Part shown: one piece after another, positions 57,027 through 64,000 of the stretch | How positions within the stretch are numbered: the stretch's first letter is position 1 | Layout: each line of letters opens with the position of its first letter | Origin: Nocardia sp. NRRL S-836 | GTDB taxonomy: Bacteria > Actinomycetota > Actinomycetes > Mycobacteriales > Pseudonocardiaceae | DNA length: 64,000 nt | Assembly (NCBI RefSeq): GCF_001279525.1 | Contig: NZ_LGDY01000014.1 | Location: 103,368-167,367, forward strand | Direction of reading: 5' to 3' | Notes under the pieces: model-generated | Databases searched by the model: none | What the model was told of the DNA's origin: nothing | What the model saw: only the letters and a program-made list of their open reading frames with translations | Position numbers and translations under genes: made by a program

Positions 57027-58169
57027 CTAACGACCCGTCGCGATGCCCTCGGACTCGGCCCACTGCGTGAGGTCGTCCTTGCGCAGCGCCGCCGCCAGCA
57101 GCTCGGGGAACCTGTCCGGCGTGCAGGCGAACGCGGGCGCGCCCAGCGCCGACAGCTTCGCCGCGAGGTCGTGGTCGTAGGCGGGGGTGCCGCTGTCGCT
57201 CAACGCCAGCAGGCTGACGACCGTGACACCGCTCGCGACCAGCTCGCGGACCCGCCGTTGCAGCTCGGACTCCGAACCGCCCTCGTACAGGTCGCTGATG
57301 ATCACGACGACCGTGTCCGTCGGCCTGCGGACCTGCGCCTGCGCGTAGGCCACCGCGCGGTTGATGTCGGTGCCGCCGCCCAGCTGCGCGCTGAACAGCA
57401 GGTCCACCGGGTCGCTGAGCAGGTCGGTCAGGTCGGCGACCTCGGTGTCGAACACGACGAGCCGCGTCGAGATCGAGCGGATCGACGCGAGCGCGGAACC
57501 GAGGACGGCGGCGTGCACCAGCGAGTCGGCCATCGAGCCGGACTGGTCGACCAGCAGGATGACGTCCCGCATCGCCGCGGCCCGGCTGCGCCTGCGGTGC
57601 CCGATCAGGTCCTCGACGATCACGGTCCTGTGCTGCGGCTGGTAGTTCTTGAGGTTCGCCTTGATCGTGGTCGCCCAGTCGACGTCCGGCAGCTGCGGGC
57701 GGCGCGTGCGCCTCGACCGGTCCACCGCGCCGCGCACGGCCTCGACCAGCCGGTCGGTGAGCCGGCGTTCGATGTCCTCGACCACCTTGCGCACCACGGC
57801 TTTCGCGGTGTCACGGGTGCGTGCGGGGATGGCGCGGGACAGCTGCAGCAGGGTGCTGACGAGGTGCACGTCCGGTTCGACGGACTCGAGCAGCTCCGGT
57901 TCGAGCAGCAGCTGCCGCAGGCCGAGCTTCTCGACCGCGTCCCGTTGCATCACCTGGACGACCGAGGTGGGGAAGTACCGGCGGACGTCGCCGAGCCAGC
58001 GGTGCAGCTGCGGAGAGCTCGCGCCGAGACCGGCACCGCGTTCGCTCCCGCCGCCGTAGAGGCCGGTCAGCGCGCCGTCGCGGCGTTCGTCGTCGCCGTC
58101 GAGCTGCGCCACGTCCTCCGCGCTCGGTCCCAGCAGGAGCCGCCAGCGCCGCAGCCGGTCGTCGGTCAT
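57027..58169 (-). CDS. vWA-domain protein of the SWIM/DUF5691/MoxR-type system
   Basis: 380 residues. The N-terminal half is helical (LLEPELLESVEPDVHLVSTL; IPARTRDTAKAVVRKVVEDI). The vWA domain (about 200-360) has an intact MIDAS metal site: VILLVDQSGSMADSLV, GGTDINRAVAYA and VVIISDLYEGGSESEL. Proteins of this type are usually encoded next to a MoxR AAA ATPase and DUF5682 plus SWIM and DUF5691 genes. Here it instead overlaps the IclR regulator by 4 bases (ATGA) and is last in the fumarylacetoacetase operon. Role unknown, probably a cofactor of a MoxR chaperone. Confidence 0.85.
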   Translation of the reverse strand: MTDDRLRRWRLLLGPSAEDVAQLDGDDERRDGALTGLYGGGSERGAGLGASSPQLHRWLGDVRRYFPTSVVQVMQRDAVEKLGLRQLLLEPELLESVEPDVHLVSTLLQLSRAIPARTRDTAKAVVRKVVEDIERRLTDRLVEAVRGAVDRSRRTRRPQLPDVDWATTIKANLKNYQPQHRTVIVEDLIGHRRRSRAAAMRDVILLVDQSGSMADSLVHAAVLGSALASIRSISTRLVVFDTEVADLTDLLSDPVDLLFSAQLGGGTDINRAVAYAQAQVRRPTDTVVVIISDLYEGGSESELQRRVRELVASGVTVVSLLALSDSGTPAYDHDLAAKLSALGAPAFACTPDRFPELLAAALRKDDLTQWAESEGIATGR

Positions 58170-58797
58170 CTGAGCGCGGCCGCCACTTCTTCGGCGGCAC
58201 GCACGACGTGAGGGCCGACAACGTCCGCGTCGAGCTTCTCCAGCGCCACGACCCCGACGGACGCCCGCAGGCCCGGTATGCCACGCACGGGCGCCGCGAC
58301 GCCGTACGCGTTCGGCTGGAGCTCACCGGCCGAGACCACCCAGCCCTCGACCGGCTGCGAGATCGCCTTGCCGGCCGCCCCGCGGTGCACCGGGTGGCGC
58401 GATCCCACCCGGTACGCCACGTGGAAAGCGGTCCACGACGGTTCGACGACGGCCACGGCCTGCGCCTCGGTGCCGTCGGCGACGGTCAGGTGCGCGGTGG
58501 CGCCGACCTTCTCCGCGAGCTCGCGCAGTGCCGGGTTCGCCGCCATCCGCAGCTGCGGCAGGACGTTCGAGGCGAGCCTCAGCACGCCCAGGCCCAGCCG
58601 GACCTTGGAACCCTCCCTGCGCACCAGCCCGCGCGCCTGCAGTGGCACCAGGAGCCGGTAGACGGCGGCCCTGGAGGCACCGATGGCGGTGGCGAGCTCG
58701 GAGATCGAAGGAGCCTCCGACTCCGCCTCGGCGACAGCCTGGAGGAGCGCCAGACCCCGTTCCAGGGTCAGCGAGCTCTCCTTCGTCGCTCCGACCA

Positions 58798-58801
<4 letters not shown>
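58166..58801 (-). CDS. IclR-family transcriptional regulator
   Basis: 211 residues from GTG 58801 (ATG 58798 possible). The N-terminal winged helix: LTLERGLALLQAVAEAESEA, SISELATAIGASRAAVYRLL, VPLQARGLVRREGSKVRLGL. The ligand-binding domain follows, with YRVGSRHPVHRGAAGKAISQ. The C-terminal part is slightly short for the family. IclR proteins often regulate aromatic degradation. Sitting between fumarylacetoacetase and the vWA gene, it likely senses homogentisate or a downstream product. Confidence 0.9.
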
Positions 58802-59957
<1,156 letters not shown>

Positions 59958-59961
<4 letters not shown>

Positions 59962-60821
59962 AGCAGCCCCAGCTCCTCGAGGTCGGCGACCGGCTCGGCG
60001 AGCGAGCACGAGCCGTAGCTCGCGAAGACACCGCGCACGGCGTGGGCCGCCTGGTCGCTCAGCGCCTTGGCCTCGGCGGTGAGCGCCTGGGCGTCGGTGC
60101 TCGCCAGCGCCTCGCGGACGTCGCGGCCGGACAGGCTGCGGGCCGTGGCGACGAGCAGGTTCAGGAAGCCGTGGTGGGTGAAGCCCTGCTCGTCGGTGTA
60201 GCGGACGGCCTTGTGCAGACCGGCGGTCGCCTTGAACGCGACCCCGCCACCGCTGACGACGGCCAGGAAGTCGGCGACCTCCTCGACGCTGGGGAAGTTC
60301 TCCTGGGAGAGACCGCCGCAGCGCAGCTTGGGCCAGCTGCCGTGCTCGATGACCCTGCGGACGCCGTCGAGCCACTCGGCCCCGCCGCGGCGCGGTTCCA
60401 CGACGCGGATGACGTCCTCGGGCACGAACTCGGAGACGCGCTCCAGCCACACCTCGTCCACATCGGACGGTGCGGGCATCTCCACCATCCGCAACGCCAG
60501 CAGCTCGCTTCTGCTCTCGACGATCGACACGGCCTTCGGCACGCCGCCGAGGCCGGTGTCGATCACGAGGCTCAGCGCGATCGGTTTCGGTGGCTTGACC
60601 TTGATCAGCTCGGTGATCAACTCGGCGAGACGGGACGCCGGGCACAGGAAAAGACCCATGACACCGGACCACTCGCCGACTCGTCCGTCGAGGTGGCCGC
60701 GCACCGCGTCGGGCATCGACGCGCTCCCCGGAGGGAAGAGCGCGGCATCGTCCACAAGCCTCGCGAGCAGGGGCGGGGTACCGCGCGGACCGGGCGCACG
60801 GAGTTCGACAGCGCTTGACAC
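59958..60821 (-). CDS. TIM-barrel-like protein of the homogentisate operon, unknown function
   Basis: About 287 residues from GTG 60821 (earlier starts overlap the HGD start). Strand motifs include IALSLVIDTGLGGVPKAVSI, KLRCGGLSQENFPSVEEVAD and VAFKATAGLHKAVRYTDEQG, then FTHHGFLNLLVATARSL. The Lys in FKATAGLH and the GG before it could be part of an aldolase-like barrel. It overlaps fahA by 4 bases and starts the left-hand operon. It stands where maleylacetoacetate isomerase might be expected, which is otherwise absent from the window. Confidence 0.65.
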
Positions 60822-60891
60822 GGCTGACACGCTAGCCGTGTACCGGCAACTGAACAAAGATGTCCGATAGTCGAACGCCTCCGGAGACGTC

Positions 60892-62064
60892 ATGGCCTAC
60901 TACCGCCAGGTGGGGGAGATCCCCCGAAAGCGCCACACCCAGTTCCGCAAACCGGACGGTGGCCTCTACGCGGAAGAGCTGATGGGAGTCGAGGGGTTCT
61001 CGGCCGACTCGGCCCTGCTCTACCACCGGTACCTGCCCACCGCGATCGTGAACGCGGAGACGGTGAAGGACGAGCGCGGGACCGTGGCGCCGAACCTGCC
61101 GCTGAAGCCGCGGCACTTCAAGACCGGTGACCTGACCTGGGCCTCCGACGAGGTCGACGCGGTGACCGGGCGGCGCCGGATGTTCCACAACCCGGACGTG
61201 ACCATCGGTTTCGTCGTGGCGACCGTGCCGTCGCCGTTGTACCGCAACGCCTCCGGTGACGAGCTGCTGTACGTGCAGACCGGGTCGGGTGTCATCGAGA
61301 CGATCTACGGGGCGCTGGAGGTGGGCGACGGCGACTACGTCGTGATCCCGACCTCGTGCACCTACCGGGTGGTGCCGTCGGCCCCGATGTCGTTGCTGGT
61401 GCTGGAGGCGACCGGGCACATCGGGCCGCCCAAGCGGTACCTGTCCAAGGCCGGCCAGTTCCTGGAGCACTCGCCCTACTGCGAGCGGGACATCCGCGGC
61501 CCCTCCGAGCCGTTGCTGGTCGAGGGCACCGACGTCGACGTCCTGGTCCGGCACCGCGCGGGGCTCACCCGGTTCACCTACGCGAACCACCCGTTCGACG
61601 TCGTCGGCTGGGACGGGCACCTGTACCCGTGGGCGTTCAACATCCGCGACTTCGAGCCGATCACCGGGCGCGTGCACCAGCCGCCGCCCGTGCACCAGAC
61701 GTTCGAGGGACCGAACTTCGTGGTGTGCTCGTTCTGCCCGCGCAAGGTCGACTACCACCCGCTGGCCGTGCCGGTGCCGTACAACCACGCGAACGTCGAC
61801 TCGGACGAGCTGATGTTCTACGTGGGCGGCAACTACGAGGCCCGCAAGGGATCGGGGATCGGCATCGGCTCGATGTCGCTGCACCCGTCCGGCTGCACGC
61901 ACGGCCCGCAGCCCGGCGCGGTCGAGGCCTCCCTCGGCGCCGACTACTTCGACGAGACCGCGGTCATGGTGGACACGTTCCGGCCGCTGGAGCTCGGCGA
62001 GGCGGCCGACGCGTGCGAGGACCCGGGTTACGCGTGGACGTGGGCCCGGCGGGGTCCGGCCTGA
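60892..62064 (+). CDS. hmgA: Homogentisate 1,2-dioxygenase
   Basis: 390 residues, ATG 60892. The iron ligands are in NHANVDSDELMFYVGGNYEA (Glu) and MSLHPSGCTHGPQPGAVEAS (His), with ELLYVQTGSGVIETIYGALE a cupin strand. It opens the homogentisate ring to maleylacetoacetate. The divergent left operon begins 71 bases away, so both share one promoter region (60822-60891), a likely IclR target. The SWIM gene follows 34 bases after the stop. Confidence 0.96.
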   Translation: MAYYRQVGEIPRKRHTQFRKPDGGLYAEELMGVEGFSADSALLYHRYLPTAIVNAETVKDERGTVAPNLPLKPRHFKTGDLTWASDEVDAVTGRRRMFHNPDVTIGFVVATVPSPLYRNASGDELLYVQTGSGVIETIYGALEVGDGDYVVIPTSCTYRVVPSAPMSLLVLEATGHIGPPKRYLSKAGQFLEHSPYCERDIRGPSEPLLVEGTDVDVLVRHRAGLTRFTYANHPFDVVGWDGHLYPWAFNIRDFEPITGRVHQPPPVHQTFEGPNFVVCSFCPRKVDYHPLAVPVPYNHANVDSDELMFYVGGNYEARKGSGIGIGSMSLHPSGCTHGPQPGAVEASLGADYFDETAVMVDTFRPLELGEAADACEDPGYAWTWARRGPA

Positions 62065-62098
62065 TTTTTTGTCGGGGGTCCTCGCTAGGTTTGGTCGG

Positions 62099-63262
62099 GT
62101 GAGGACACGTGCCGTTCCGCTGCGCTGGCAGGGCCTGGGCAAGGCCCTGCCGGTGCTGTGGGGGCTGTACACGGGTTCCGGGTCCATGCCGTACCGCGTG
62201 TGCGTCGACCTGGCGGCGGGGTCGGCGAAGTGCACCTGTCCGTCGCGGAAGTTCCCTTGCAAGCACGCGGTGGCGTTGCAGGAGCTCGACCTGCCGGACG
62301 GGTCGCCGCCGGCGTGGGTGCAGGAGTGGACCTCCCGCCGCGCCGCCCGTGAGCTGGACACCTCACCGGAGGCCGTCGCCCGGCGGGCCCGGTCGCGGGA
62401 GAAGACGGCGGCGAACCGTGCGGCGGCGATGTCGTCGGGGATCGACGGGCTGCGGGACTGGCTGCTGGACGTGGCCTCCGCGGGCGTGGCGTCGTTGCCG
62501 GGGCGGCCCGCCTCGTGGTGGCAGGCGTTCACCGCGCGGATGATCGACGCGCAGGTGCCCGGCGTGGCGGCGGCCGTCGCGGAGATCCAGGAGATCGTGG
62601 CCCGTTCCGGCCCGTCGTGGACCGCGGACGTGGCCGACCGGCTGGGCGGCCTGCACCTGCTGTGCTCCGTGCAGCCGCGGTCCCGTCTCGGCGTGACCGT
62701 GCCGGAGGAGTCGGTGCGTGCGTCGCCCGGAGTCTCCGACCGCTGGGTCGCCCTGCTGCGCCTCGAAACGGACGACGGCCGGGTCCGCACCGTCCGGCAG
62801 TGGTGCTGGGGCCGTCAGACGGGCCGCTGGGTGGTCGCAATCCGCCATTCCGCCGTGGGTGCCCCGGTTCCGTTGCTGCCGCACGGCATGGAGTCGTCGG
62901 CGCTCGTGCACCCGTATCCGGGTTCGGACCGGGTGGCGCTGGGGGAGCTGGCGGGCTCCCGCACGCCGGACCCGGTGCCCGCACCGAAGTCGTGGCGCGC
63001 CGCGCTGGCGTCGCTGGAGCCGATGCTGGTGGCCGACCCGTGGCAGCGCCTGTTCCCGCTCGGGTGCGCGTCGGTGCGCCTGTGCGGCACGCACCTGGTG
63101 GACGCGTCGGGTTCCGGCCTCCCGGTGCGCGACGACGGCGGCCTCGACCTGGCGCTGGCGCTGACCGGCGGCGCCCCGTTCGACTGCTGGGGCCTGTGGG
63201 ACGGCCACTCGGTGCGGCTCGGCGCCGTCACCGCCGACGGCAGGCTGGAGGTCGTCGGATGA
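62099..63262 (+). CDS. SWIM zinc-finger protein
   Basis: 387 residues from GTG 62099 (a TTG at 62069 is in frame). The SWIM motif (C-x-C-x6-C-x-H) is CTCPSRKFPCKHAVAL, about residue 40-55, followed by a long helical region (WTSRRAARELDTSPEAVARR; FTARMIDAQVPGVAAAVAEI) and a C-terminal domain with Trp-rich strands. SWIM fingers bind DNA or proteins. The gene overlaps DUF5691 by 4 bases and lies downstream of hmgA, probably in the same transcript. Confidence 0.88.
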   Translation: MRTRAVPLRWQGLGKALPVLWGLYTGSGSMPYRVCVDLAAGSAKCTCPSRKFPCKHAVALQELDLPDGSPPAWVQEWTSRRAARELDTSPEAVARRARSREKTAANRAAAMSSGIDGLRDWLLDVASAGVASLPGRPASWWQAFTARMIDAQVPGVAAAVAEIQEIVARSGPSWTADVADRLGGLHLLCSVQPRSRLGVTVPEESVRASPGVSDRWVALLRLETDDGRVRTVRQWCWGRQTGRWVVAIRHSAVGAPVPLLPHGMESSALVHPYPGSDRVALGELAGSRTPDPVPAPKSWRAALASLEPMLVADPWQRLFPLGCASVRLCGTHLVDASGSGLPVRDDGGLDLALALTGGAPFDCWGLWDGHSVRLGAVTADGRLEVVG

Positions 63263-64000
63263 GGTCCGAGTGGTCAGAGACCGTGCAGAAGCTGCTGATC
63301 GGCACCGCACGCGGCGGCGGCGAACCCGCGGAGCTGCTCTCCTCCTGCGCCGTCCTCGGCGTGGCCGCCTTCGGCGCCACCCTCCCCTCGACCGTGTCCG
63401 CGGACCCGCTGCCCCCGGCCCCACCTGAACCCGCGTCCCTCCCACGCCCCGCCGCCCGCGCGGTGCTGGAAGCGATCATGAGCCTGGACGACGAGGTCCT
63501 CCTCACCGAGTGGTGCGCCCTGGCCAAGGCCAACCATGTGGTCGCCGACCCCCGCATGCTCCCCGGCCTGCTCGCGCTGGGCACCGCCCGCCCCGGCCTG
63601 CGCGCCGCCGTGGTCGAGGTCCTCGGCACCCGCGGCCGCTGGCTCGCCCAGACCCGCCCCGGCTGGTCCTGGGCCTCCGGCACCGCCCCGCTCGTGGACG
63701 AGATCCCCCTGTCCGAGGTCCTCGACCTCCCCAGCGCCCAACGCGTCCGCGCCCTGCGCCGCAAACGCAAAGCCGACCCGCTGTCCGTCGGCACCTTCAT
63801 CGCCACCGAGTTCGCCACCTCCCGCCGCTCCACCGACCGCCAGGTCCTCATCAGCGCCCTGGAAACCGGCCTGAGCCCCGCCGACGAACCCCTCCTGGAA
63901 CAGGCCCTGGACGACCGCGCCGCCCCGGTCCACGACGAGGCCCTCCGCCTCCTGCGCAAACTCCCGACCTCAGCCCTGGCCACCCGAGCCGCAACACGCC
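63259..64000 (+). CDS. DUF5691 protein (5' part, runs off the window)
   Basis: Open from ATG 63259 to the window end, 247 residues seen. It begins MRSEWSETVQKLLIGTARGG, the typical DUF5691 start, then WCALAKANHVVADPRMLPGL, RGRWLAQTRPGWSWASGTAP and HEAT-like helices later (DDEVLLTEW; SALETGLSPADEPLLEQALD). DUF5691 genes usually stand between SWIM and a MoxR AAA ATPase, which would then be just beyond position 64000. No stop codon in the window. Confidence 0.85.
   Translation, partial: MRSEWSETVQKLLIGTARGGGEPAELLSSCAVLGVAAFGATLPSTVSADPLPPAPPEPASLPRPAARAVLEAIMSLDDEVLLTEWCALAKANHVVADPRMLPGLLALGTARPGLRAAVVEVLGTRGRWLAQTRPGWSWASGTAPLVDEIPLSEVLDLPSAQRVRALRRKRKADPLSVGTFIATEFATSRRSTDRQVLISALETGLSPADEPLLEQALDDRAAPVHDEALRLLRKLPTSALATRAATR

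Overview
The window is high-GC actinobacterial DNA. GTG starts are common, genes are tightly packed with ATGA/GTGA overlaps, and the families present fit an actinomycete: SigE-type ECF sigma factors, a DUF5926 SEC-C protein, DUF6474, a helix-turn-helix/TPR regulator and DtxR/IdeR-type iron boxes. The mix looks like Pseudonocardiales, with a Lentzea/Saccharothrix-like genome as my guess. There is no sign of phage or plasmid; it reads as chromosome.

Layout. 1-2.4 kb: end of a GH1 beta-glucosidase, an MFS sugar-type transporter and an SDR in one overlapping operon. 2.4-5.5 kb: XRE/TPR regulator with a divergent pair of small genes. 5.5-7.1 kb: divergent SDR/LysR pair with a palindromic operator. 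7.1-10 kb: copper cluster (membrane protein, YcnI, CopC, CopD). 10-14.6 kb: BCCT transporter, DUF6474, RecB-like nuclease, SDR. 14.6-19.5 kb: UDP-glucose dehydrogenase, gamma-glutamyltransferase and small secreted or membrane proteins. 19.5-26 kb: surface-glycan genes (1053-residue methyltransferase-glycosyltransferase fusion, methyltransferase, acyltransferase) plus a membrane protein with TQ motifs. 26.2-29.4 kb: YefM-YoeB, a Ser/Thr mucin-like protein, an RlpA-like protein, a CdiI-like immunity protein, OsmC and tRNA-Gly. 29.5-32.3 kb: sigma factor fused to its own anti-sigma region, and a Fpg/Nei glycosylase.

32.2-43.8 kb forms a carboxylate-use block: LutABC (lactate oxidation), divergent from a LytS-type histidine kinase, then a 1-kb gene-free repeat region, an S49 protease, the LytTR response regulator and two sodium/acetate-type symporters with small membrane partners. 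I infer that the kinase/regulator pair senses a carboxylate and controls the transporters. 43.8-52.3 kb holds two paralogous SigE/anti-sigma modules, rhodanese, two glycerophosphodiesterases around a P450, a SEC-C protein and a cluster of DnaA boxes. 52.4-57 kb holds iron-regulated ferritin and a DUF2470 protein, each with an iron box, around arginine deiminase and a CPBP protease.

57-64 kb is the most intriguing part. The homogentisate pathway (HGD, fumarylacetoacetase, an IclR regulator and an unknown TIM-barrel-like protein) sits between a vWA protein on one side and a SWIM zinc-finger plus DUF5691 pair on the other. These flanking families usually sit together with a MoxR ATPase and DUF5682, so a conserved but uncharacterised system appears split around, and transcriptionally joined to, an aromatic degradation operon. 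The other standout is a 125-bp multi-stem inverted-repeat element at 36767-36891.
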